Assembly: GCF_000499385.1 (NCBI RefSeq)
Contig: NW_013654755.1
Location: forward strand, 1 to 64,000
From: Eimeria necatrix
Lineage: Eukaryota; Apicomplexa; Conoidasida; Eucoccidiorida; Eimeriidae
Direction of reading: 5' to 3'
Length of the DNA stretch: 64,000 bases
Positions within the stretch are counted from its first letter, which is position 1; each line of letters opens with the position of its first letter. Shown piece after piece: positions 39,601 to 50,627 of this stretch. Under the pieces are notes generated by a model, which did not search any database, was not told the DNA's origin, and saw only the letters and a list, made by a program, of their open reading frames with translations. The position numbers and the translations under genes are program-made.

Positions 39601-42600
39601 ATGCTGCATGCATCTATGCGGCTGCAAGCCCTGCTTTCTCCGTTCTTATTTCCAGTATTGAGGCTAATCCATATCCGTTCCATTCCCCCGCCAATCGAAG
39701 CAGCAAGGCCCATACTCAAAAACCATCTGCGGGAGTCCTTGTGCTGTAAACCCATCAAGAAAGGACACTGCAGTTACCACTGCTTTCGCTTACTGGACGT
39801 GGTTGCTCCCATTAGCAACGCCCACAGCAGCGGCAGCGGCAGCAGCAGCAAGAGCAGAGGCCACGCAAAGCAGTGGGTGCGCAGGGAAACTCCTGTTTCC
39901 TTCCTCTCTGCTAGCTCGGGACGTGCAAAGGTCTTCGATCAGGCGCCCATAAGCGCAGCAGCAGCAGCGGTAGCGGCTGTTGCAGGTTCTCTCGGTACAC
40001 TGCATCCTGTCTTCTGCCATTTCCTTCACACTACTTTCCACTGGGATCGCACGATGCCTCGCTCTGGCCTTGAAACTGCAGGGAGGGCAAGAGCAGCGGT
40101 ATCAGCATCTGCCTGCCAAGAAGATTCAGCTGCTGGAGTCCCACCAGGAACAGCAGTAGCAAAAGAAGCCAAGAATGCCGATGCCGAGGGCTTACCAGAT
40201 CTAGTGCAGCCATCCGCAGAGGCTGTGGCAGCAGCAGCATCACGGGCCGCTGCTGCCGTTGCAGCAGGGGTGACGCTGCAGCTCACACCTGCAGAGGAGG
40301 ACTTATTTTCTCTTCTCAACAAGTGCATTGAAGAGCAACAATTAAATATCGGTAAATTCAAATGTTGCAGTCAGTCGTGGTTCTGCTCCTGCTGTTGCTG
40401 ACACTGCAGCGCAGCTGCAGTTGCTGCTCCATGATTGATGATGCACATGTAAAGCTGTGACTGCCTTTCGGGCTAACACGACCGTTCTGCCCACTCTCAC
40501 AGCTGTCGTTCATTGGAGCTGTTTGGAGCTCTGCAGCTGCCGCGCCTTTTTCTCGTGTTGCCGCATGAACCATTTTTGCCTTTGCCGCTATTTACTTTTC
40601 TTTGTGATGGGCGTTTTATCCTGCTTCATGAGGTAGGAAAGGCTTACACGCACCGGGGGTCGCTCTGAGTGTGAGCCTTCGTTTCTGCTGCTTCCTGCAG
40701 AGCTGAGAGCAGCAGGAGGTTGGGTTCGCGACAAGTTGTTGGGTTTTCCTTCCACTGATATAGACATTGCCATTGACACCACCTCGGGAGCTCGTTTTGC
40801 TGCAATCCTCAACCAGTGCGCTGCTGCTTCTCTTGCTACCGCTGCTAATGTTCTTTCTGATGGTCCTATTTTTGTCTTTTGAATCATTTGCATGCACTGT
40901 CATCTCTTGTACTTGGTTCCTGCCGGGCATTTGTGTCTTTGATTGCGTACATCTATCTTGTTTTCCCCATGTGATGTACTTGGTGCCTCTTCTTGTGGTC
41001 TGTTTTGCGTTGTCACAATATGTCTGTGGCTACTTTTTAGCCGTTTCTTGCGGTTGCTTTTGTCGCCTTGTCAGTTAGTGTCATATTTGTGGCTGTGGCT
41101 GTATCAAGCCCGTTGAGTCGCAGGCCACTAGCAGCTTGTGTATGTGCCTCCTCGTCAGATGTAGGCTCTTTCGCATGTGTCCCTAAGAAGAAGGAAGATG
41201 CTGTTCTTTAATAGGCCTACTGGCTCTTCTTCTCTCTGCTGTGTCTCTTTTGCTGTTTCGCACCAGGTGGCTCGTTTCTAAGGGCGAGCCCCCCCGTTGT
41301 TTTGGCATCATTTCGAAAAACGTGGCTCAGAGCAAACACCTGGAAACGGCGACTTTGCGTCTCCGCTGTTTCGCTCTAGACCTTGTCAATCTGCGCAGCG
41401 AAAGTTACTGCAACAGCAGCAGAATCCCCAGCAACACTGAGCTCGGGACTCCCCTCCAGGACGCGGAGAGGAGAGATTTTTGCTGCAATTCGCTATTCTA
41501 CAATCTCAAGACACGGCGTGTAGAGGACTGGCTCGGGTCGGGCCTCAGGGACGTCCAGCTACGCATTCTTAGGGCGTCTTGCCCTGTACCAAGAGAGACC
41601 CTTGCAGAAGACCCTTTGAGGCTGCTACGCGGTATCCGGTTCGCTGCAACTCTCAGATTTAGTTTACAGAAGGACCTTGCGGTTGCAGCGGCAGATCCGC
41701 CAATCCACGAGTCGCTCAAGGCAAAGGTCGCCAAGGAAAGGGTTGGCATTGAGCTTAGGAAGATTTTCTCTATCGTGACAAAACGAAGCCAACAGGAGCT
41801 GGAGTCAGCAGCAGAAACAGAAGCTGCAACGACCGTAGCAGCAGAAATAAACGGACAGGAAAGAGGCGCTGGACTGGAGGCGCTGCTAGAGGGTCCGCTC
41901 AATGGCGCCGTGAGAGGTGTACTCCTCATGCAGCAACTGCAGGTTTGGGAGACAGTGACGTGCCTTCCTGAGGGCCACGAGGTATACAGACAGGAAAAGA
42001 GTCCCGAAGCCATGGAAAGCCATAGAGCTCGGGGGTCGCTGAAGGCTTTGGCTGAGCATCTCAAGGCATCGCAGAGCCCCGTGGACCCTGCAAAGGAGGC
42101 GTTCATGAATGGCCCTCTCGGGGCTTCCTGTCTTATTGCTCTGCGGCACATCCTTGCACGGCGTGTCTTGCTCGAGCAGCTTCAGCATAAGGACTTTGGA
42201 GCAGCATCGACAGAAATGACAAACCTGTATGAGTCCCTTTCGAAGGGCTTAGAGCTCAAAGAAGGAGGAGACAACCTCCGCCAACTGCTGTTTGCTGCTG
42301 TGCTGCATCCGGTCAGGGACTTTGTGGCTGTTTCTCCCAAGGTGACTCGCGCGCGGCCCCTAGCTGGAGACGTCGTTTCCTCCGCCTGGAAGTTACCTAA
42401 TGCAGATGCTGCAGCAACAGAAGGCCTCATCAGCCACTCAGCCCTACTTCGCGTGGCAGCTGATGAAGAGGCAACCATGCGCCAGAAAGAACGCCAGCAG
42501 CATGAGCAGCAGGAACCGCAACAGCAACAGAGAGTACGGTTGGGCCTTCTAGTGCGCCAAGTTGGAGCTACTTGGCGCGAGGCCATTGCACTTGCTGCAG

Positions 42601-43684
42601 CAGAGGCACTGGGCTCCCTCATTCGCAAAGACACAGCAGCAGCGATTTCCGCTGCTGGCGCAGCTGTCACGGGAGGAGATACGTGCACAAGCTCAGATGC
42701 AGAAGTGGCAACGGGAAAGGAGACAGAAGCGCATCACGAGCTACACAGGAAGCGAGCATGCGGAGTGGAGAGCTCCCACGAGCACAAAAAGTTGTGTGGG
42801 CAGGAGGGCCACGCAGGACATCTTTGTTCAGAAGCAGCAGCAGCGCAGACAACACATGAAGACACGGCTCCTGAGGTTTGCTTGACAACCCTTGACTGCC
42901 TGCTAGTGGCGAGAGAGGAGGCAGCAAAAGAAACAGTGCGCCGCCTGGTTCACCTGAAACAGACTATTGAGGCGCTGGGCCTGCAAGATGCGTGGCAGCT
43001 GCAGCCACTGTGCAATGGAAAACAGGTACGCCATGGTGCCGCTGCATTTCTATTTCCAGGCATTTCTTGCTAGTCCTCATCTAGCCCTGCAACGTATGCT
43101 GTTTTGAAACGGACTACGGAACCATATGAAGAGCAGCCTTTTGAGCTTAAGAGAATATAATGGCAATTGAATTCAAGGCGAGGGGTTTCTACTATTCAAA
43201 CAGTTATGGTTGCTGTTCTCCTTTCTGCTTATGCTATCTCGCACAGGTAGCCCATGCTCTTCCTGGCGCATCAGGTCGCGAGCTGGGGGCTGTCATGGAT
43301 GAGCAAGTGAGCTTGGCTAATAATACCCAAAATAGGCCTTGAAGTGTAGGAAACCTCTGTCGACTTCCAAAAAGTTTGCGAATAGGGCTGCTCGATTCCT
43401 TCACAAGTGTACTCATCAAGCAGAGTACCATACTGGGCAGTGATGCAACAACTGTTTTTTTTCCGAGATGCCTCAGGGTTCTGTGAAGCTTAGATGTTAG
43501 TCATTTACGGGGTAAGTAAGATGTCAGGATTAAGGGTGTCTGGGTGTGGTTGTTGTGTTGCGTGTTGCAGCGCCTTTGGCAGCTGGCCAACCCCGGCAAG
43601 TCTGCAGAGCAGTGTCTGGAATACCTGCAAGAAAAATTCCCGCAGTTCCGAGAGAAGGTGCAGAGCAAGAGTGTTGTGGCGTAG
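39601..43684 (+). CDS. CCA-adding tRNA nucleotidyltransferase, 5 exons (about 932 aa)
   Basis: Exons: 39601-40351, 40701-40815, 41267-43025, 43247-43306, 43571-43684, all GT-AG with matching phase. The enzyme adds or repairs the 3' CCA of tRNAs. Diagnostic blocks: LRAAGGWVRDKLLG with catalytic DID in STDIDIAID (about residues 270-272), KHLETATLRL, LDLVNLRSE.Y...SRIPS..ELGTP.QDAERRDFCCNSLFYNL, VEDWLGSGLRD, and AEDPLRLLRGIRFAATL. The C-terminal PLCNGKQVAHALPG and RLWQLANPGKSAEQ match the eukaryotic tail. The first 240 residues are a low-complexity extension. Its N-terminus (MRLQALLSPFLFPVLRLI) could be an organellar presequence, but the true start is uncertain because TGCATGCA overlaps the first codons. 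Poly-Q/A inserts interrupt exon 3. It is much longer than typical 400-550 aa homologues. Confidence 0.92.
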
Positions 43685-45357
43685 CCTGTCGTTTGTATAC
43701 CCCGGCCTTCCAGAGAGTTAATTGCCTGAGGATTCTCTTTTGTTTGACTGGATGGCCTCCGTTCCCTTTCTTGTCTCAAATGCGTGTTTGAGGCATTTAG
43801 AAGACTTCAGGGGTTCTGAGGGAGTCCTTTAAAGGCCCACAGAAGCAGATGCTCCTTGGGACCTCTGAAGGGCATGTGCTTGAGTATGTTTGCGAGGTAA
43901 AGGAGACACTTTTTGTGCCTTCTCGAGGCTCATCTCAGTGTAGTAGACTTCAAGCTAATGGGCAGCTGGTGGAATATTCATCAATGCGACGCCGCAAACG
44001 TTTCCCTGAATTTTTAGAGAGGTTTTGGCTGTCTTTGAACTGCTGCGACCTAGTCGCATATTGATGTCTTACAATGTGGAAGCACAAAGACAATGATAGG
44101 GCACTGTGGATAGTTCTTAACGCGAGCCCCAAGAAGCAGGGGGGCTGAGGTTAGGCGTTACGCTTTACGGCAACTTCCGGCCCCAAAAGCAACAGCTACT
44201 CACATCTTCAGCAGTTTAGTGGCTGAGCGAGAATTAATCGAGGGCCGAAAACACACCACAAGTGAGGGGTGCCAAGATTGAGGGGCGCAAGTACAGCGTC
44301 TAGGGGTCTAGTGTGGGTTTAAGCTAGGCCGTAGGTAACACGGAAAACCTTGTGGTGTAACAGAGCTGGTGGATACAGCCTACAGGCACTTCGTAGGCAG
44401 GCGGCCCCGCTACGTCGCCGCAACGTTGCACGTGCTCCGATGACTAAGAGGCAAGAGCGACTCAAGCGACGGTCTGCGTAGAATTTTAGTGCGCAGACGT
44501 AAGGCCTAGCCTGCAATTTGGTGTTAGGACCGAGCTCGTCTGGCATTGGTGTTAGCAGCGTGATCATGCTCTTACATGTAATCTGTTTTTTCTGGACCTG
44601 CTGCATTCGCCTGAGTCACCTTTTGGGGCAGGATTCAGCTTTTCCACTCTATTCTGCTTGAAAACAAGTGCCGGCGCCCCTAGTAGTGGCCAGTCTAGGC
44701 GTTTACTATTTAGCTCTCGCACCCAAGGCTTGTCGGCTGTAGAACAACGGGCCTGAGGCCCGCTGGCAGTGGACCACTGATTACCAAGGGAGCCCTACGG
44801 TACAAAAAGGCCACCTGCTGGTACCTCCTACCTCTGATACCTGTTAAACACTACCAAATTTTGTGAACGAGCTGCTGACCACTATTGAGAGCACCTGCTC
44901 CAGAACTCAAGGCACTAAGATTATTGAAAATCACGAGGGGCTTCCTCCACGCCTTTTATGTATTTAGTCTAAATACTAATGACTGCTCTTACTTCACATG
45001 CACCGTGCAACACTACCCTTTGTACTTGAAAGAAATTGGGATTCTCACGCGACTGCGCAAGGGCCGAGCCAGTATAGTAACACGGGGTCTTTGTCTGGGG
45101 GGAGCGACAGAGCAGCGGACAGTATACTTCCTCACCACAAAATTGATCTTTAAGGTTATCCTTGAATTTGCAGTTTACGGATTTTGACTCAAAGGATCCC
45201 CGTTGATGTCGCTCACAAACACAAGGGCCTCTCGATGCAATTAGGGCCCACACTGTTTAACCGATGGATCTACCCACGGATGTGCTCACCGTGTGGATCC
45301 CTTATTAGATTTCAGAAATTCTGGGATTCCAAGCTCCTAGACCTACGCAAGTAGAAG
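43685..45357. other. Intergenic with one orphan exon-like fragment
   Basis: Apart from the fragment at 43843-43896, I see nothing coding. Frames at 43849-44064 and 44885-45187 lack domains. Confidence 0.45.
43843..43896 (+). other. Orphan exon-like fragment resembling a beta-propeller strand
   Basis: Eighteen codons lie between GGCCCACAG and GTAAAG, phase 0 at both ends. They read KQMLLGTSEGHVLEYVCE, a pattern like the first blades of Vps18/Vps11-type or WD-repeat propellers. No partner exons are recognised nearby, so it may be a relic or chance. Confidence 0.25.
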
Positions 45358-46788
45358 GTGGTCCTCATGGTGCTGCCCAGCCGATGGGGGGCTTCGTGGC
45401 CCTTCCGAGGTATCACTCTTTCGCCGGTAACTCAGGACTTCCGGGATCTTGTGAGCGTGAGAAGCTTTCAGATTCTTCATGCAAGGGGGAAGGGCACAGG
45501 AACTCGTCGAGGGGCTCGTTCTTCAGAGTCCAGCGGCGCTTCGGTCGGCAGTGCAGTGGACCCCAAAAGACGGGATAGTTGGACCTTTAATTCGGCAAGA
45601 CGCTCTGCTGGCGCTGACTACAATGAGAGAGCTTCAGGAACTGGCAGGCATGCCCAGGCGCACGCTCGATTTCCCCGGCCTGACCTCGATGAAGCAGCGC
45701 TTAAAGCGGAACAGCAGAAGGCACAGGCGGCAGCGAACTGGCAGGTTATTACAACTCAGGAAATTGGACCAGGGGGCCCCATGTGCACGCGACGAATATG
45801 GCACTCATCTTCGGTAGCTAACCTTGGGATGCAGGATCATGAGTCTGCTGGTGAGCCATATGGTGCAGCGGCTTCCTGCACTTCTCCAGGGGAGCAGCTG
45901 GAGAGAATAAGGGAGCAAAGAAAGGCAGAGGCTCCCCCGCCACTGTGCATATATGATACCCTAATGGAAAACCAACCCGAGAGTCAGCGTGGCAACAGCG
46001 GATGGGAAAGGAGAAGCAGCTCTCCAGCGGATCCTGCGGCAATCCCAGCTTTCTTTACGGAAGGCCCCACTGATTGGAGGCTTGAAGTGAATGAGGATTT
46101 CGATGCTGACTGGGCGTGGCTATCAGGAGGACCCTGGGCAAGAGATTCAGCGGGTCCTTTGGGAGGTCTATCGGAGAGAATGGAAGACACGCGCATAAAG
46201 GTCTATGTGCCCGGTGTAGACCTGCCTAAGCCGATAGCCCTCCTCAACCGCCACCAGCTGCTTCAGACTCTACGAAAGCCTATAGAGGCTCTTGGTCCTC
46301 CCGGGCAGGAAGAAAATGGCCAGCAGGGCCCTCAGCATGGCCGCCTAACCCCAGCTGCGCCCGAAACAGACAGTAGCAAGATTCCCGGAGAAGCTACGGC
46401 GATGCCTGCCCTTCCACCTGAGGCTTATGAAGCCCTTGTAGAAAGAGCCAAGAGCATCCTGCCCTCGTTGAGTCGGCCACAGCTGCTCGAGTTGCTTGAG
46501 CTGCTGCAGCAGCACGCTCATACACTTCAGCAGCAGCGGCGCTCCCACTTGCTGGAGGCGCGCAAGTTTTGGCTTCAGGCTACGGCAGTTGCACCACTAC
46601 AACAGCCGCAGCAACGTGAACTTGTTGTCGAAGGAGCAAAAAGAGCAGAAGCAGCAGCAGCTGCTGCAGCTAGAGGCATAAAGTCGATATACCAGCAGCA
46701 GCTTTTCGACCTCATATTCGATGCGATGCTTCCCCATTTGCCTGTAAGCTGCAGATTTAAGACAGCTAAGCGTCCAAGTGGCTCCTAG
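45358..46788 (+). CDS. Unrecognised large protein, first block (about 460 aa)
   Basis: A long open frame with the codon and residue habits of the neighbouring real genes, including CAG-coded Gln and Ala runs near the end. The N-terminal part is basic and low complexity. The middle has an acidic/Trp patch (WRLEVNEDFDADWAWLSGGPW). The end is helical: PEAYEALVERAKSILPSLSR, then LLELLELLQQHAHTLQQQRR, then IYQQQLFDLIFDAMLPHLP. It probably splices at 46743 (CATTTGCCT then GTAAGC, phase 0) rather than stopping at 46788. Helical repeats of this sort occur in organellar RNA-binding proteins of apicomplexans, but I cannot assign a family. It may be the 5' part of the gene ending at 50500. Confidence 0.6.
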   Translation: MVLMVLPSRWGASWPFRGITLSPVTQDFRDLVSVRSFQILHARGKGTGTRRGARSSESSGASVGSAVDPKRRDSWTFNSARRSAGADYNERASGTGRHAQAHARFPRPDLDEAALKAEQQKAQAAANWQVITTQEIGPGGPMCTRRIWHSSSVANLGMQDHESAGEPYGAAASCTSPGEQLERIREQRKAEAPPPLCIYDTLMENQPESQRGNSGWERRSSSPADPAAIPAFFTEGPTDWRLEVNEDFDADWAWLSGGPWARDSAGPLGGLSERMEDTRIKVYVPGVDLPKPIALLNRHQLLQTLRKPIEALGPPGQEENGQQGPQHGRLTPAAPETDSSKIPGEATAMPALPPEAYEALVERAKSILPSLSRPQLLELLELLQQHAHTLQQQRRSHLLEARKFWLQATAVAPLQQPQQRELVVEGAKRAEAAAAAAARGIKSIYQQQLFDLIFDAMLPHLPVSCRFKTAKRPSGS

Positions 46789-47374
46789 ATTGCAACAATG
46801 CAGTATGGAGTCCTGTACCAGCCACGGTACTTTGTAGTGGTGCTCTTCTTTCAAAGAAGGTTCAAGGTCTGAAAGTCATTTCTGTATATTCGCCCTAACG
46901 GGGGTTTCAAGCGGCGTAAGGATAGCTTTAGAAATAATGCACATCCACAAAACACAAATGGATGAAAGTGTCTGTTTGTTCGTATGTTTGTTCGTATGAC
47001 CAGCACATGCCACTGAAGGAGCTTGGAGACCTTGCGCAAGCTTTCGCCTCCTGTGCCCCTACGTGAGTGCTCATGGCCAAGCTAAGGGGGTGTGTTTGGG
47101 TATGTGGAGAGGGCTTCAGGGGACACACTAGACATTGAGCTTCACGGATAGAGATCAAGGCTAGGGGGAAATCTTTGCACAAGAAGGATCACCAGAGGCT
47201 CCGGAGACAACCCCTAGTGGAACACGCAACGATGGGTTCACCATAGGTGGCGATGACTTGCAGTTGTGTTTTGACCATCACAATGTGTGTAGCTCACAAG
47301 GCAAGCTGCTGTTCTCGGCGTTGTGGGTCCCTTCATGAGCTCAGGAAGGGCTTGGGCATGCTGCAGGTAATCGC
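46789..47374. other. Probable intron or intergenic sequence
   Basis: No coding signal. It contains a 12-base tandem duplication (GTTTGTTCGTAT) near 46974-46997. If the blocks on either side are one gene, this is an intron. Confidence 0.35.
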
Positions 47375-50300
47375 GTTGCATGCAGTCGATAGAGCCTGCT
47401 CAGCCCGTCTGGGAATGCTGAGCGGATCAAAAAGTCGAGCTTCTGGAATAGAGGACGTCCAGGGCAGTGGCCAAGCACAAGGAATGCTAGCAGTACTGCG
47501 GCCGCTAGCTTTAGGCGTCCAGAGGCAGTGCGCCGTGGCGGCCCCACAGCGGCACGACAAGACTCAAGGATTTTTTGAAGAAGACCTGCCGGCAGCTTCA
47601 AGAACTGAAGGCACCCTGGCTGAGGCAGGAGACAGTCTTCCGGAGACTGGAGGGGGGCTTGGGTTTGCGAGCCGGCGGCTGCTGGAAGTCTTCCACGGCG
47701 ACGTTGAAGCGCTTGCGGTAGGCCTTGTTGCCCAGTAAAGAACCCGAGGCCCTAGACTTCATGAACGCAGTGCACTGGGCATGGAGTCTTTGGCCCTGGC
47801 TTAGTATCGTTTGCAGTATTGTCGAGACTCCCTTTTGGTATTTTCACGTCTGAGAGGTTTCTAGTGCTCTGGCGTGTGCTGTTGCTTGCGCTGCTGCAGC
47901 TGCAGCTGCAGCCACTTTCAAGAGGTCATCTGTTGCAATTGCTGGTTTGCTGTTTGTTCGTTGGCTCTGGATCGTCAGCGGCACCGCTGGCAGTAGCCAG
48001 CCAGTGCATGGAATTGCTGTTAAGAGGCCCCTCAGGAGGTCCTGCGGCAGCAGGGATCCTACATCGCCAAAGTAGCCCCTGTAACCTCCAAGAAGCTCTT
48101 TGGATGCTCATCAGCTGCGCTTACCGAGAAAGCCGGGAAAGCCTTCCTAATTGGCTGCTCCCTGTTCTTAAGGGCATGCTGAGGCCATCATCTACAGCTG
48201 AGCTGAGCTCAAGCTCGCAGCTTGGTAGCTTTACTTGTGCGGATTTAGGCACTGGAGTGCCTTCAGAGGTTGTTCGTTGTTCTCAACCACTTACTCCCCC
48301 AGACAGCTCCTTTAAAACAATCGTGGCCGAAGACCAGCTGCAGTGCCTCCTTGCGGTCATGGAGGGATATCTGTCACCAGAAGGAGCGCCTGAAGCTCTC
48401 TTTGAAGCGTTGTCGCACACAAAGCAGGAGCCCCCCGCAGCGGCAGCAAGCGCCGCGGAGCAAAGCCTTCTCTCAGAAGGGACTCGTGTCGCAAGGAGAT
48501 TTGAGGATTGGACTATCCAACTGAAGCTTTGCGATTGTCAGGGGGCCTCTACAGACTTACAGGCAGGCCAATTTGGTTACTTAGATGAAGGCGAAAACCC
48601 CAAGAGCCGATTGCATCCAGCAGAGATAAGCGCAGCAGGATTCTTTGCTGCAGTCGAGGCTCTTGCATGGGCCGCCTGTCGCTTTCTCCGTCAACAGCCG
48701 CAACAGCAGCAAGAACAGCAAGGGCAATGCATGCACAAGAGGATCGAGAGGATCCAAGGACTACTTTTTGCACTTAATGCACAGTTGGTGGACGCAGCAA
48801 GGCAACCGCTGATTTCCGCTTCTGCCCTAGTTCAAGGGGTCCATGCCCTGGCAGATGCAGGTGAACACTTGGTGAAGATAGCTGCAGGGGGCCCCAGTGC
48901 TCAACAGATTCTGTCGCGTGAAATATCTGTTGGTCTGCTGGCGGCAGGGGGCCCTCTGTTTATGGCGTCGAGTCGGTCGTTGCAGTGGGAATATCTCTCG
49001 ATTCGTTCTTTAGAAGCTCTTCTAGAGGCATCTTGCTGCTGCATTGTCCGTTTAGTCGGAGCGTTTGAAGCATTCTCTCTGGCAGGTGACCTCGAGCAGC
49101 GGCAGCACGCCCACCATTTAGAAGCAGCAGCTGCCACTGCACTTGTCACCGGTGCAGCAGAATGCCTGCGAAAAACCCGCGAGAAGCTGAAAGCCCAGAA
49201 CTCGTCTCAAACACAGGTTCGTCTCCAGGCCCAAAAGTGCCGCAGCGAAGCTCCATCAGCTGGCAATTGTTCCTGGAATTTTTTGCCTGGGAGATGCTTG
49301 TCCTACCCGCATAAGCTATCCAGGCTGTTACAGGCGCTTTGCACTGATCAATATTTACCACTTCGTGCCCTTAGTTCGATTCCTTTTGTTGGCTATTGCT
49401 GGCTTTGTGACGAAGGCGGATTGCTACGGTGCCCTTTCCCTGAGAGCACAGGGGAAGTGGCTACGGGCCCTAGGGGCTCTACTGCGAAGTAAGAAGGAGG
49501 GGAATTTTTCGGCAGAATATCCGAGCGAAGGGCGAGATGGCAGGAGCTGAGAAGATTTTGCCTCACTGTACGGAGCCCTGTAGGGATTTGAAAGGCTGCC
49601 TTGCCCCGTTTGTGTGCTACTGCAGGAGCTCTCGAAGAACAAACAGAAGGGCAGCCGGGCTTTTCACGAGTTGGACTGAATGTGAGTCAAATTTGTTTAA
49701 AAGGGACTGTCTTCGAGTCGCGAGAAGCACTGCGGCGGCTCAATACAACGGAGAGTGTAGCCCAGCAAGCCACAGTTATGTTCTATCCAGCAAGCCATAG
49801 CTACATCACATATACGGAACCGCGCAATATACGCAAAAAAGTGGTGGCAATGCAGTGCCACAGCAGCTGGTGTGCTGCCCTTCTGTTCTCTCTACGCGGC
49901 CGGTGTGCCTTTGCTTTTGCTGCTGCTGCAGATTTCTGAGGAAGCCGCAGAGGCAGCAATGTGTTTGGGTAAGTGGCCCCTGTAAACTGCTATTTCCAGT
50001 TGCGCCCCACTGGTGCTTGTTTTGACCCTTGAATCTTGAATTGCGGCAACGCGCTTCAGAAAGGCCGCATAAATATCTGCAGTCGCTTTGGTAAGCGTTT
50101 TTCTTTTCTGTGCGCTGCAGCCGCGTCGTGGGACTCCCTTAAAGCATCTAAAAAGATGCTGATTGCAGAAGCCCAAGGACCTGAGGACCTTGTAAATGTG
50201 TTGCATGGATTTCTGTCGTGCGCGGAGCCGCTAATCCACAAGAAAGTCGCAACTCCGAGGGCCGATGCAGCAGCAGCAAATAAAGTGGTAATAGCACAAG

Positions 50301-50500
50301 GCCTCGATCATATGTTAGACCAACTCTGTCGCTTGAGCTGGACGGAGTCGGACTTTGGAGTAGCAGAGCTGGCTCGGCAGCTGCTCCAGCTGCAGCACCA
50401 TGCGAAGTCGACGGCTCCTCAGGGGGTTTTACATGAAATCATCAGAAGAGCGAACACAAAAAAACTGGGGCCTGCGCAGAATCTAGGTACTGGCCGCTGA
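47375..50500 (+). CDS. Unrecognised helical protein, multi-exon, later blocks
   Basis: The main block is an open frame of about 550 codons from about 47819, after GTTTGCAG. It is rich in helical Leu/Ala segments and has a CAG-coded Gln run (QQPQQQQEQQ). The 3' part is well supported by linked splice phases: 49375-49488 (ALSLRAQGKWLRALGALLR), 49626-49681 (ALEEQTEGQPGFSRVGLN), a 37-base exon at 49932-49968 (ISEEAAEAAMCL), and a last exon 50121-50500 (SWDSLKASKKMLIAEAQGPE, then a helical end). An additional exon may lie near 47375-47720. The helix pairs suggest an alpha-solenoid scaffold, but no named repeat family is recognised. Exon limits before 49375 are uncertain. Confidence 0.6.
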
Positions 50501-50627
50501 CCCTGTGATTTCCCAAAAACGTCGCGGAGACCCAAACCTTCCTTTTTGCGCGCATTTTGTATTTAGGAGCCTTGAGGGTCCTTGAATCCACATACATGCA
50601 GTGCGGAAGGCAAGATGCGGCGCAGTT

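Noticed and set aside
41498..42688. Minus-strand frames of 168-217 codons inside the CCA enzyme
   Set aside because: The plus strand has unambiguous catalytic motifs over the same bases.
45479..45817. Alternative plus frame at the start of the large unrecognised gene
   Set aside because: The frame from 45358 continues for more than 450 codons with consistent composition, while this one stops.
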